A DNA stretch of 64,000 nt from Candidatus Bathyarchaeota archaeon (GTDB taxonomy: Archaea; Thermoproteota; Bathyarchaeia; Bathyarchaeales; SOJC01). Position numbers and translations under genes: made by a program. The notes under the pieces were generated by a model. It worked only from the letters and a program-made list of their open reading frames with translations. It did not search any database and was not told the DNA's origin. Numbering within the stretch: the stretch's first letter is position 1; every line of letters begins with the position of its first letter. The DNA is taken from assembly GCA_029882535.1 (NCBI GenBank), contig JAOUKM010000004.1, forward strand, positions 1 to 64,000, read 5' to 3'. Below, piece by piece: positions 8,167 through 16,888 of this stretch.

Positions 8167-9732
8167 TTAAAGTGGAATGTTAGGATGTTTCTTAGGCGGT
8201 CGCGATTCACGCTTAGTGACCAACATTTCTAGGGCACTGATAAGCTTAGGCCTCGTTTGTGATGGTTCAATGACGTCGTCAATGTAGCCTTTCTCCGCAG
8301 CAATGTAAGGGTTTGCAAATTTTTCACGGTACTCAGTCGTCAACTCTTTTTTCCTCTTTTGCGGGTCTTTTGCTTTTGCAATGTCCTTTCGGAAAATGAT
8401 GTTGATTGCTCCGGCTGGACCCATGACGGCGATTTCTGCGGATGGCCAAGCATAGTTTATGTCTGCGCCAGAGTGCTTACTTCCCATGACGTCGTATGCT
8501 CCCCCGTAAGCTTTGCGGATTATGACAGTGATTTTTGGTACAGTGGCTTCGCAATAAGCAAAGAGAAGTTTCGAGCCGTGGCGTATTATTCCGCCGTGTT
8601 CTTGGTCTATGCCTGGTAGAAAGCCTGGGACATCTTCAAAGGTGATTATGGGGATGTTGAAGGCGTCGCAGAACCTTATGAAACGTGCTGCTTTTGTTGA
8701 AGAGTTTACGTCTAGGGTGCCTGCGTAATATTTTGGCTGGTTTGCCACGATTCCTATTGAACGCCCGTTTAATCTTGCGAATCCTACTACTATGTTTGGT
8801 GCCCAGAGGGGATGGACTTCTAAGAATTCCCCGTTGTCCACCACTGTAGTGATTATGTTCTTCGTGTCGTATGGCTTGTCTGGGTCGTCTGGCACAATTT
8901 CCTCTAGATGATCGTCGGTGCGGTTTGGGTCATCGCCAGTTTCTTCAGTAGGCGGGTCCTCCATGTTGTTAGAGGGCAGGTAGCTGAGAAGCTTTTTAAT
9001 GAGTTCAATGCATTCTTGCTCGTTGTCAGCCATAAAATGACAAACGCCGCTAGTCTGCATGTGGACTAGAGCGCCACCCAACTCTTCAAAATCAACTTCT
9101 TGTCCCAAGACGGTTTTGATAACTTCAGGTCCAGTGATAAACATGTGACTCGTATCCTTAACCATGATGATGAAATCGGTCATGGCTGGCGAGTAAACTG
9201 CTCCACCTGCACAAGGCCCCATAACAGCAGAAATCTGGGGAATAACACCCGAGGCTATTACATTTTTAAAGAAGATGTCACCGTAACCAGCGAGGCTTGC
9301 AACTCCCTCTTGGATTCTTGCGCCGCCGCTGTCATTCAAGCCTATCACCGGCGCACCTGTTTTCATGGCTAAATCCATTAACTTACAAACTTTTTCGGCA
9401 AACATTTCTCCAAGAGAGCCGCCGACCACTGTGAAGTCTTGGGAGAAAACGTAGACTAGGCGCCCGTTGATTGTCCCGTATCCCGTTATCACGCCGTCTC
9501 CCGGAATTTTTCTTTTAGCCATTCCAAAATCTGTGCATCGATGAACTGTGAAGGGGTCAAGTTCTACGAAGCTGTTAGCGTCCAGAAGCAGGTCTATTCT
9601 TTCTCTTGCAGTCAGCTTTCCTTGTTTGTGTTGTTTTTCTATCCGTTCTTTTCCGCCTCCAAGCTTCGCTCTTTCTCGCAGCTTACGCATTCGCTGAATC
9701 TTTTCTTTCACTGTTGGTTCTCGTATCGCCAA
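8167..9732 (-). CDS. mmdA: Acyl-CoA (propionyl/methylmalonyl-CoA) carboxyltransferase, beta subunit (12S-type)
   Basis: A 521-residue carboxyltransferase of the PccB/MmdA family, which moves CO2 between carboxybiotin and propionyl-CoA/methylmalonyl-CoA. Visible: [20 protein letters not shown] at the start, the first crotonase-fold half with [11 protein letters not shown] and [22 protein letters not shown], then the second half with [21 protein letters not shown] and [14 protein letters not shown]. Length matches the family. It is first of three same-strand genes (120 bases before oadA). No biotin carboxylase gene is in the window. Substrate preference cannot be fixed by eye, but the epimerase at 12060 points to methylmalonyl-CoA. 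Confidence 0.9.
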   Translation of the reverse strand: MAIREPTVKEKIQRMRKLRERAKLGGGKERIEKQHKQGKLTARERIDLLLDANSFVELDPFTVHRCTDFGMAKRKIPGDGVITGYGTINGRLVYVFSQDFTVVGGSLGEMFAEKVCKLMDLAMKTGAPVIGLNDSGGARIQEGVASLAGYGDIFFKNVIASGVIPQISAVMGPCAGGAVYSPAMTDFIIMVKDTSHMFITGPEVIKTVLGQEVDFEELGGALVHMQTSGVCHFMADNEQECIELIKKLLSYLPSNNMEDPPTEETGDDPNRTDDHLEEIVPDDPDKPYDTKNIITTVVDNGEFLEVHPLWAPNIVVGFARLNGRSIGIVANQPKYYAGTLDVNSSTKAARFIRFCDAFNIPIITFEDVPGFLPGIDQEHGGIIRHGSKLLFAYCEATVPKITVIIRKAYGGAYDVMGSKHSGADINYAWPSAEIAVMGPAGAINIIFRKDIAKAKDPQKRKKELTTEYREKFANPYIAAEKGYIDDVIEPSQTRPKLISALEMLVTKRESRPPKKHPNIPL

Positions 9733-9844
9733 ATTAGCTCACCCGCGAATTGCTACACTGTTCTTTTCAGATATATATTTACTTCACTAGTCAAACATAG
9801 AAAAACATAACTTTCAGAATATCGTTGAAAATATGGTGATACTG

Positions 9845-11263
9845 ATGCTGCGATTCTACAATACAATGACCCGGAAGAAGGAGGTTTTCGAGCCTATTGA
9901 AGAAGGCAAAGTTCGCCTATATTCGTGTGGACTGACCGTATATGATTATGCACACATAGGCAATCTTAGGGCATATGTGTTTGTTGATCTCCTGAGGCGT
10001 TGGCTGGAATATCAAGGCTTCAACGTAAAGCATGTGATGAACATCACAGACGTGGATGACAAAACTATTCGAGGTATGCAGAAAGAAAGCATATCTCTTA
10101 AGCAATATACTCAACGATATATCGACGCGTTCTTTGAAGACTTGCAGGTGCTGAACATTAAGAAAGCTAAAATTGTTCCAAAAGCCACAGAGCACATAGA
10201 CGAAATGGTTAGACTAGTTGAAACTTTGATGGAGAAAGGTTACGGTTATAGAGGCGAAGACGGATCAATTTACTATGCTATCTCGAGATTCAAGAATTAC
10301 GGCAAATTATCTAAAATGAAACTAAAAAAACTCAAAGCTGGAGCAAGAGTCAAAGTTGACGAGTATGGAAAAGAGCAAGCAAGTGATTTCACTCTTTGGA
10401 AAGCATGGGACCCAGACGATGACAATGTATTCTGGGAAACAAAACTGGGCAAAGGCAGACCAGGATGGCATATTGAATGCTCTGCCATGTCGATGAAATA
10501 TTTGGGTGAAACTTTGGATATTCACACAGGCGGAGTTGACAATATCTTTCCACACCACGAAAATGAAATCGCTCAAAGCGAGGCTGCGACTGGTAAAAAA
10601 TTTGTTAATTATTGGCTGCATAATGAACACCTGCTTATTAAAGGCGAAAGAATGGGCAAATCACTTAGAAACTTCTATACATTGCGAGATTTACTCCGCA
10701 TGGGGCACAATCCCTTTGCTGTAAGATACTTTTTACTATCAACACATTACAGGAAACAATTCAGCTTCACTTTGGAAAGCTTGGAAGCAGCTAAAAATAC
10801 CTTGCAGCGACTCTACGACTTCATGGAAAGACTCGAGGAAGTCGAACGCAGAGAAGGCGGCAAAGAAATCAAAGAACTAACCGAAAAAGCAAGAAAAGAT
10901 TTTGAAAACGTGATGGACTACGACTTGGACATAAGCAAAGCTCTTGCAACTGTATTTAATCTCGTAAAAGAAGTAAACATACTAATCGATCAAGGGAGAA
11001 TAGATCGAGCGGGAGCAGAGCAAGCAAGAAATTTGATGATTGACTTTGATAAAGTCTTAGGTATTTTCGGTGATTTTTGGAAACGAAAAGAAGAAAAATT
11101 GCCCAAGGAAGTTGAAGAGTTAATTAGGAAGAGAGAGGAAGCGAGGAAAGCTAAGGACTGGAAAACCGCCGACACTATCCGGGATAAGCTACGAATGATG
11201 GGTATAATTCTAGTGGATACACCTGAAGGAGTAAAATGGAAAAAAGAACGTAGCAATGACTAA
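9845..11263 (+). CDS. cysS: Cysteinyl-tRNA synthetase
   Basis: A class I synthetase of 472 residues charging tRNA-Cys. The HIGH-type motif reads HIGN at 37-40, zinc-ligand Cys28 lies just before it (LYSCGLTVYD), GWHIECSAM carries more zinc ligands, and the KMSKS-type loop reads RMGKS. The C-terminal helical part and RDKLRMMGIILVDTPEG tail are typical. ATG 9845 is chosen because GGTGAT sits 4 bases upstream; ATG 9833 is an in-frame alternative adding four residues. It diverges from mmdA and overlaps birA convergently by 4 bases. Confidence 0.95.
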   Translation: MLRFYNTMTRKKEVFEPIEEGKVRLYSCGLTVYDYAHIGNLRAYVFVDLLRRWLEYQGFNVKHVMNITDVDDKTIRGMQKESISLKQYTQRYIDAFFEDLQVLNIKKAKIVPKATEHIDEMVRLVETLMEKGYGYRGEDGSIYYAISRFKNYGKLSKMKLKKLKAGARVKVDEYGKEQASDFTLWKAWDPDDDNVFWETKLGKGRPGWHIECSAMSMKYLGETLDIHTGGVDNIFPHHENEIAQSEAATGKKFVNYWLHNEHLLIKGERMGKSLRNFYTLRDLLRMGHNPFAVRYFLLSTHYRKQFSFTLESLEAAKNTLQRLYDFMERLEEVERREGGKEIKELTEKARKDFENVMDYDLDISKALATVFNLVKEVNILIDQGRIDRAGAEQARNLMIDFDKVLGIFGDFWKRKEEKLPKEVEELIRKREEARKAKDWKTADTIRDKLRMMGIILVDTPEGVKWKKERSND

Positions 11264-12051
11264 GGCTGTTTTCTTAACGTTAAATCGCCTACCACTACCT
11301 TTTCTAGTGTGCCATTCTCAAGCCTAATAACAAGGGCACCGTCTTCGTCGATGTCCCATGCTTCTCCCGCAAGAACATCATCAAAACTGGTAATTTGCAC
11401 TTGTTCGCCAAGAAATGTTGCCATGCTTTTCCATTCTTGTAACAGAGCATTCCACAATCCCCGTTGTAAACATTTGTAGCGATGTTCAAAGTTTCGTAAA
11501 AGGTTTCTAGTCAATGCCTTTCGCTTTATCTTGTGGCCTAATTCGTACTGCAAAGATGTTACAGCGTCTCGGAGACTAGGGGAAAAACATTCCAAGTCTA
11601 TGTTAGCATTTATTCCAACTCCCACAACCATAGATTCAACACTCTTTCGTTTGCTACTTGTCTCGGTTAAAATTCCACAGATTTTTCTGCCGTTAACAAG
11701 AACGTCGTTTGGCCATTTGACTTCTGTCATTAAACCAAACATTGTCTTGATTGTTTTTGCGACAGCTGATGACGTTATGAAAGTTAGCTTCAAAGCTTCT
11801 ATAGGAGTTATTCGTGGTCGCAATATTATTGAAAGCCAAACTCCTCCTTTTGGCGAAATCCACCGTCTTCCCAGTCTGCCTTTTCCACGTGTTTGTGCTT
11901 CGGCGAGAACAACTATTCTTTCTTCACTAGTTTTTTTTGCGATTTCTTTAGCTGTGTCGTTTGTGGAATATACATTGTTGTAGTGGTATATTTTGTAACC
12001 TAAGGCTGTGGTTTGAATTTTGTATGGCTTTTCGGAGTTTTGTTTAGACAT
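11260..12051 (-). CDS. birA: Biotin-[carboxyl-carrier] protein ligase
   Basis: A 263-residue ligase attaching biotin to the carrier lysine via biotinyl-AMP. The biotin loop RGKGRLGRRW spans residues 55-64 and KWPNDVLVNGRKICGIL follows near 113; a BirA C-terminal SH3-like domain closes the protein. There is no N-terminal helix-turn-helix, so it is the mono-functional class and not a repressor. It lies 8 bases downstream of the epimerase on the same strand. The carrier at 5943 is its obvious substrate in this window. Confidence 0.93.
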   Translation of the reverse strand: MSKQNSEKPYKIQTTALGYKIYHYNNVYSTNDTAKEIAKKTSEERIVVLAEAQTRGKGRLGRRWISPKGGVWLSIILRPRITPIEALKLTFITSSAVAKTIKTMFGLMTEVKWPNDVLVNGRKICGILTETSSKRKSVESMVVGVGINANIDLECFSPSLRDAVTSLQYELGHKIKRKALTRNLLRNFEHRYKCLQRGLWNALLQEWKSMATFLGEQVQITSFDDVLAGEAWDIDEDGALVIRLENGTLEKVVVGDLTLRKQP

Positions 12052-12059
12052 TTTTGAAG

Positions 12060-12467
12060 CTAGTGTTCACACAGCTCTATTAAGATGTTTCCAGTGTTTT
12101 TCGGATGCAAAAACGCTATCTTTCCGCCTTCAATGCCCGTTCTAGGCTTCTCGTCAATTAACACTACTCCTTTGTCTCTTAGTTGTTCAAGCATTTTTTC
12201 TATGTTGTCAACTTTAAACGCTACATGGTGTATTCCTTGACCTCGCTTTTCCAAGAATTTTGACACTGGGCTTTCTTTGTTCAAGGGTTCTATCAACTCA
12301 ATGCTTGTTTCTCCAACAGCCAAAAAAGCCGCCTTAATCTTGTGCTGCTTAGCCTCTTTCAGTTTCTCCAGTTTCAATCCTAAGAGCTGCTCGTAGATGG
12401 GTAGAACATCGTTTATTTTGTTTACGGCTATCCCAATATGGTCCAGTCCAACAATCACGTTCTTCAC
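12060..12467 (-). CDS. mce: Methylmalonyl-CoA epimerase
   Basis: A 135-residue vicinal-oxygen-chelate protein. LDHIGIAV near the N-terminus and GIHHVAFKV in the second half supply metal histidines; SIELIEP and ILIELCEH supply the glutamates. This is the pattern and full length of methylmalonyl-CoA epimerases, which interconvert the R and S forms between propionyl-CoA carboxylation and the B12 mutase. It leads the mce-birA pair, next to the acyl-CoA carboxyltransferase locus. No mutase is in the window. Glyoxalase-type VOC proteins are the main alternative, but the motif spacing favours the epimerase. Confidence 0.9.
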   Translation of the reverse strand: MKNVIVGLDHIGIAVNKINDVLPIYEQLLGLKLEKLKEAKQHKIKAAFLAVGETSIELIEPLNKESPVSKFLEKRGQGIHHVAFKVDNIEKMLEQLRDKGVVLIDEKPRTGIEGGKIAFLHPKNTGNILIELCEH

Positions 12468-12660
12468 CTTTGCAGAAATTTATGGAACCTAGAATATAAA
12501 CAAGCCGAGAAAGGGCAGAAACGTAACTGTTCTCATTCGAAGCCTATTGGGAGCCAAATAAAACCTAGAAGGATCTAGCGTCACGCACACATATCGTATC
12601 TCCCTTAAACAAACAACCAAAAAGCTTTCTTATTAGATACCTTTTACAAAATATTCCTAA

Positions 12661-12738
12661 GGGCCGGTCGTCTAGTTTGGTTAGGACATCTGCCTGACAC
12701 GCAGAAGGTCGCTGGTTCAAGTCCGGCTCGGCCCACCA
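12661..12738 (+). tRNA. tRNA-Val (anticodon GAC), CCA encoded
   Basis: The cloverleaf folds by hand: acceptor GGGCCGG pairs with TCGGCCC (one G-U), the anticodon stem TCTGC/GCAGA encloses loop CTGACAC with anticodon GAC, and the T arm is GCTGG-TTCAAGT-CCGGC. Discriminator A and the 3' CCA are in the DNA. No intron is seen. An AT-rich stretch upstream (about 12620-12660) is the likely promoter. Confidence 0.95.
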
Positions 12739-12801
12739 CTGTTCTGTTTTTGGCTGCTGCTTAAGTTATATTAAACGTGTTTTGGAATTAGGTTCTCTCA
12801 A

Positions 12802-13155
12802 TCATTTCTCGATGCATGTGATTTTCAATCCGTCTAAGCAATCGACTAATTTGCCTGTTTCTTTCCTTTGACCTTTGACTCTAAATTTTGTACGCAAATC
12901 TTTCACAAGTAGAGTCTCAATCACCTCAGCGCCTGTTTCCCCGAACATTTCTTTAATAGCCTCGGAGAAAGTTTGGGGTTTTTCAAGGATGTCTTCAAGT
13001 TTCAGCAGATGCCTTTTCTCCAGATGATAGTAAACTGCCTGTGCTGTATTTTTTCCAAAAATATTTTTTATGCTTTCATCCAAGGCGAATAGCAACGTTT
13101 TGTGAAACTTGTCTTTTTTGATTCCCAAACCTTCACCAACCAAGGAAAACTGCAT
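12802..13155 (-). CDS. Conserved archaeal protein, NitrOD5-like
   Basis: A 117-residue soluble protein, predicted mostly helical: LLFALDESIKNIFG, QAVYYHLEKRHLLKLEDI, SEAIKEMFGETGAEVIETLL. The pattern recalls a small archaeal family annotated as NitrOD5, thought to act as an output or partner domain of signalling proteins; I recognise this only by pattern. It stands alone between the tRNA and the small secreted peptide gene. A nucleic-acid-binding or signalling function would be a guess. Confidence 0.6.
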   Translation of the reverse strand: MQFSLVGEGLGIKKDKFHKTLLFALDESIKNIFGKNTAQAVYYHLEKRHLLKLEDILEKPQTFSEAIKEMFGETGAEVIETLLVKDLRTKFRVKGQRKETGKLVDCLDGLKITCIEK

Positions 13156-13252
13156 GCGTGAAATTCTAAGTTAGCATTGGAAGTAATATTTAACTTTTCG
13201 TCATCATTATCTATAGTTCTAAACGAAAGATGAAGAAAGGAGGTGAGCATTC

Positions 13253-13453
13253 TTGAAATGGAAGATTCTGTTTTGCGCCTTCCTCCTCATTGCAACCGCA
13301 GCCGTCATAACAGCAGCCGCATCACCCATCTTAACAGTCTGTTCAAACTTAGACACTGCAAATATATTTGATTTTGACAGTCTATTGCTAGACGGCGGTT
13401 TTACTCCAACAGGTGGAGGAGACCCAGTTCCTGGCGGTGGAATTCCAAAGTAA
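13253..13453 (+). CDS. Small secreted Gly/Pro-tailed peptide
   Basis: A 66-residue product starting at TTG behind a very strong AGGAGGTGAGC site, one of the best ribosome sites in the window. Residues 1-~23 form a signal peptide (KWK, hydrophobic core, AAVITAAAS). The mature part has a single cysteine, an acidic stretch (NIFDFDSLLLDGG) and a Gly/Pro-rich tail (TGGGDPVPGGGIPK). No family recognised. It lies 47 bases upstream of a regulator with two DNA-binding halves and may be co-transcribed with it. A signalling or surface peptide is conceivable but unproven. Confidence 0.6.
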   Translation: MKWKILFCAFLLIATAAVITAAASPILTVCSNLDTANIFDFDSLLLDGGFTPTGGGDPVPGGGIPK

Positions 13454-13500
13454 CCTTAAAAAGCATCTGTTGAGTGGTAATATAGACTGGTGCGTTAGAA

Positions 13501-14649
13501 ATGCGAAGAAGGCTGGATTTCTTTGATTTGAGGATACTTGAAGGATTAGGAACTTATGGACCGCGAAATATACTGTCAGTTGCAAGAAAACTTGGCTTGC
13601 CTGAGGCAACTTTGCGCAGAAGGCTAAAACAGATGCTTTCCCAAGTTTTTTTACAATCCAATGTCTATCACACTAATATAGGTCTTAAAAAAGTAATTGT
13701 CTTCGCAAAAGCCATTCAAGGTTATGAAAATCTGCTCTACAAGTGCTTGGATGCCCATGATTATGTAATCTACATCTCTCGAAGCTACGGTTCATTTGAA
13801 GGGTGTTTTGCAATTTTTGCCGTTCCGGTAGAGCGCTGCCCTGATTTTGAACGGTTTCTGGAGTACTTGGAAAACGAAGGAGTTGCGGAACGTATTCGGC
13901 ATCATTGGTCAACTTGCTTTCAAACTGTGAACCTAAAATGTGATTGGTATGATGAGGATTCAGAAAGTTGGGATTTCTTCTGGAAAGAATGGATTCAAGA
14001 AGCCCTTATTGAAGGAACAGAATTACCATTTACTCTGAAAGACCCGCCGGAGTACCCATTGAAGGGAGATAAATTGGACATCTTCATTTTGAAAGAACTC
14101 GAGTTGGACGCTACAATAAGTCTAAAAGCGATAGCCACGAAGTTGAAGACTAGTGTGCCTCTGATCAAATATCACTACGACAAACATATTATCAATCGAC
14201 GTTTGCTTGAAGGTTTTCAAATCATTTATTATCCTTTCGACAAATCAAGGTCTAATGGGTTCTTTTTCATGTTCATGTTTGACAACTTAGAAAATATGTC
14301 AAAATTCGCGCGTTCGCTGCTAGACAAGCCGTTTGCTCGTTCTTTGGGTAAAATCTTCGGAGAGCCATCGCTTTTTGCCCACATTTATCTGCCCTTAGCG
14401 GAATTTAGAAACTTTGTAGACAGCTTAGGTGAATTAATTAGGAGAAGTTTCTTGCAAGGATATGAGTATGTAATTCAGGACATGGAAATCACCCAACGTT
14501 ATACGATACCTTACAAATCTTTCAAAAATGAATCGTGGCTGTATGAGCAAGAAAAATACTTACAGAAGATTGACGCTTTGATATATGCGGAAAAACCATC
14601 GTTAGCTAAAATGAAAAAGCGCCAAATCCCTTATCTACGGAAAAACTAG
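13501..14649 (+). CDS. Two-part winged-helix (AsnC/Lrp-like) regulator
   Basis: A 382-residue protein with two helix-turn-helix segments: one near residues 5-45 (DLRILEGLGTYGPRNILSVARKLGLPEATLRRRLKQM), the other near 190-235 (LDIFILKELELDA, LKAIATKLKTSVPLIKYHYD). Each is followed by a mixed alpha/beta part of ~100 residues, as in a tandem AsnC/Lrp-like design. No membrane segment is seen. It probably regulates transcription; the ligand is unknown, and the secreted-peptide gene just upstream is its closest candidate partner. Confidence 0.65.
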   Translation: MRRRLDFFDLRILEGLGTYGPRNILSVARKLGLPEATLRRRLKQMLSQVFLQSNVYHTNIGLKKVIVFAKAIQGYENLLYKCLDAHDYVIYISRSYGSFEGCFAIFAVPVERCPDFERFLEYLENEGVAERIRHHWSTCFQTVNLKCDWYDEDSESWDFFWKEWIQEALIEGTELPFTLKDPPEYPLKGDKLDIFILKELELDATISLKAIATKLKTSVPLIKYHYDKHIINRRLLEGFQIIYYPFDKSRSNGFFFMFMFDNLENMSKFARSLLDKPFARSLGKIFGEPSLFAHIYLPLAEFRNFVDSLGELIRRSFLQGYEYVIQDMEITQRYTIPYKSFKNESWLYEQEKYLQKIDALIYAEKPSLAKMKKRQIPYLRKN

Positions 14650-14774
14650 TATTGCATTGATCAAGCTTAAGTTTTTTGTTGATAATGAAAATTAAATAAT
14701 TATCACTTGTGCACCAAGATGTATTTCACCCAAAGCTACACAAAAAACACAAATACTAGACTTCGCATTTCACA

Positions 14775-14987
14775 ATGAAAGAGCTGAAAACTATGCCTAC
14801 AGAAATCGCGAACACAGAAAAGTTTATCCAACTAAGCGAACATGCAACTTACTGCGCCGTAAAAAGCCTTCCCAAAACCGTAAAGCTAAAACTTCGCACC
14901 CCAAAACTACTCTACACATTAAAGACCGACCCCACAAAGGCGGAAGAAATTATTAAAAAATTACGCTGCGAAATCCGAGAAATCTAA
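14775..14987 (+). CDS. rpl38e: Ribosomal protein L38e
   Basis: A 70-residue protein, or 64 if translation starts at the second ATG at 14793 (MPTEIANTEKF). The C-terminal half has the L38e core: VKLKLRTPKLLYTLKTD, then TKAEEIIKKL, aligning with the eukaryotic pattern of basic strand, LYTL, then KAE-x-(L/I)-KxxL. L38e is a large-subunit protein of eukaryotes found in only some archaeal lineages, mainly TACK and Asgard relatives. It is monocistronic. Confidence 0.8.
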   Translation: MKELKTMPTEIANTEKFIQLSEHATYCAVKSLPKTVKLKLRTPKLLYTLKTDPTKAEEIIKKLRCEIREI

Positions 14988-15077
14988 TTCTGCGAAATAA
15001 GAAGTAAGTTACTGATTATCCGTTCATAACTCTTATCAGATTCAGAGTGTGAAGATGCAATAGTTTAGGTGAATCGC

Positions 15078-15299
15078 ATGGTGGAACTTGAAAATGCGCA
15101 AAGCATTGCAGTTGATTTTGTAAAAGAGAAGAAAAACGTAAAGGATGTCACTGTGATCATAACGGAACAGAAAGACGGGGTGTGGATAGTTAAAGGAACA
15201 TGCCCCGTAGACCTGTGTGGGCATCCATGGAGAGAAAGCTTCGAAGTAGAAATAGATCAAAAGGGCAAAATAAAGACTTCAAGTTTCAAGCTAATGTAA
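15078..15299 (+). CDS. Small PepSY-like/unknown protein
   Basis: A 73-residue soluble protein. ATG 15078 is chosen because GGTGA lies 5 bases upstream; a GTG at 15069 would add three residues. The pattern helix (AQSIAVDFVKEKK)-strand (DVTVIITEQKDGVWIVKGTC)-strand (SFEVEIDQKGKIKTSSFKL) resembles a single PepSY-like module without a signal peptide. Function unknown. It converges on the presenilin-like gene. Confidence 0.65.
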   Translation: MVELENAQSIAVDFVKEKKNVKDVTVIITEQKDGVWIVKGTCPVDLCGHPWRESFEVEIDQKGKIKTSSFKLM

Positions 15300-15321
15300 G
15301 CGAGTAATGGTACGAAAGATA

Positions 15322-16155
15322 TCAGATATTAAACCACAGTAAAGCTATAAAGCTAGCAAGTAAACCGAATAATACAGAGAAAGGCAAACCCGGAAACATT
15401 CCTTTCTTCTCAACCATTTTAAAGGATAGAAACGAACCAAATAACACTCCACATGTTGCTGCAGCACAAGCTTTCCAGCCAAAACTCAAAAACACATGAC
15501 TCACTAGCATTGAATAAAATGTTAAATCGCCAAGCCCCACATAAATTTTCTTAAAGGAAAAACTGGCGCCTGGTAAATGCTCTAAGCCTATTTCCGCAAT
15601 CTTTCCAACGGGACCGTGGAACACAGCAATCACATCATAAACAGCTAATAACAACAAGATCAAAACCGCACTAAACGTGGGGATCGAGGCTCCCAACAAT
15701 GTTCCAGTAGACCCTCCAATTACAAGAACGATAATCTCATAAAACCTGCCTTTTCCCAGAAAAACCTCCAGAACAACAAATGATGTTGCAAAAAAGGCTA
15801 AAAACAAAATCATCGCTGAAGGAACGTCTATGTTCATAATCACGAAAACAAGTTCAGAATAAAGTATTACGAGAAGAAATGTGAGAACAGAAAACGTAAC
15901 GCCCATTAAAAAATGGATAAAACGATGCACACCAAACTTTAAAAGAAAATATATTATAGTGGCACCAAATCCTGCCGCAAGAACAAAAATTGTTGCGTTG
16001 AATAATGGACCATACCCTGTCTCGGGGAGCATTGTTACAGAGGTCAATTCTACTTTAGATTCTAAGATTAGAAACGCACACAAAATGCTAACAAGCAGGC
16101 TTGAAAGTATGGGAACGATATAGATGGGAGTCGCTCTAAACTTTTCTTCAGCCAT
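15322..16155 (-). CDS. Presenilin/signal-peptide-peptidase homologue (family A22)
   Basis: A 277-residue intramembrane aspartyl protease homologue with about nine hydrophobic segments. The two catalytic aspartates are in AVYD (Asp174) and GLGD (Asp210), and the third motif lies at 255-258 as PGLP in place of the usual PAL. Family members cleave transmembrane helices such as spent signal peptides. The first third is more divergent and includes a short external loop (LPETGYGP). Archaeal PSH proteins are normally near this length. It is monocistronic. Confidence 0.88.
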   Translation of the reverse strand: MAEEKFRATPIYIVPILSSLLVSILCAFLILESKVELTSVTMLPETGYGPLFNATIFVLAAGFGATIIYFLLKFGVHRFIHFLMGVTFSVLTFLLVILYSELVFVIMNIDVPSAMILFLAFFATSFVVLEVFLGKGRFYEIIVLVIGGSTGTLLGASIPTFSAVLILLLLAVYDVIAVFHGPVGKIAEIGLEHLPGASFSFKKIYVGLGDLTFYSMLVSHVFLSFGWKACAAATCGVLFGSFLSFKMVEKKGMFPGLPFSVLFGLLASFIALLWFNI

Positions 16156-16258
16156 GGCGTCTAGCCTACTTATTCACACATTCTAAAACTAGCGAATAAC
16201 ACTTTCCCTACAAAAAAAGGAAAGAAAAGAGAATTCCGTAGTAGCGCTGGAAAAAGCA

Positions 16259-16888
16259 CTATTTTCTGATAATTAACGATTTCCCTCTCTTGATAATGAC
16301 CGATTTTCCATTGTCCGTGCAAACCACTTCACTAGGACTTTTCAGAACTACCTTGTTTTTATTTGACACAAAAACTATGTCCATTGCCTTATATACCAGC
16401 TTAGAATCTTTAGCCACAAGAATGTCTAACTTGTCTGCTTCATTTAAAAATGCAAAGACAAAGCCATGGTCTTCGCCGAAACACCTATGGTTATGAACCC
16501 TTCCCCTTCCTAAAAACTGATCACACAGCTCTTCTGCTTTGGTTACAAATTTTTGTTCACTTTCATATCCGGTTTCTGTCAAGTCTTCTTTGTCTGCTGT
16601 ACTGAGGTGTTGCTGTATTTCTTCTATATCTCCCAACATTAGAAAAGGTTCGATGATTTCTTTCTCGACGGGTCTGCCGATTGCACCTTCTTCAGTTTCG
16701 ACCACCGTGTCAAGAAGTAGTTTACCATGTCCGTGGAATACGTAGCCTTTTCGTTGTTCGTTTAGCTTTATCGGAAGGACCAATGTGTCTTTGCTAATTT
16801 CTAAAATGCCTTTTCCTGTTCGCCACAATGTTATGTCTTCAGTTGCTTTTGAAACTGTGCTGTCTAGTTGATAGTTTTTCCATATCAT
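16259..16888 (-). CDS. Conserved protein co-transcribed with ArsR-like regulator
   Basis: A 209-residue soluble protein with no family I can name. Its N-terminal ~75 residues look like an all-beta unit (KGILEISKDTLVLPIKL, KGYVFHGHGKLLLDTVV). The centre is acidic and helical and contains a short Cys/His patch (VHNHRCFGEDHG). The end is beta-rich with KSVIIKRGKSLIIRK. It overlaps the upstream regulator by 4 bases, so the two are translationally coupled and probably work together, for example as sensor and regulator. Confidence 0.6.
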   Translation of the reverse strand: MIWKNYQLDSTVSKATEDITLWRTGKGILEISKDTLVLPIKLNEQRKGYVFHGHGKLLLDTVVETEEGAIGRPVEKEIIEPFLMLGDIEEIQQHLSTADKEDLTETGYESEQKFVTKAEELCDQFLGRGRVHNHRCFGEDHGFVFAFLNEADKLDILVAKDSKLVYKAMDIVFVSNKNKVVLKSPSEVVCTDNGKSVIIKRGKSLIIRK

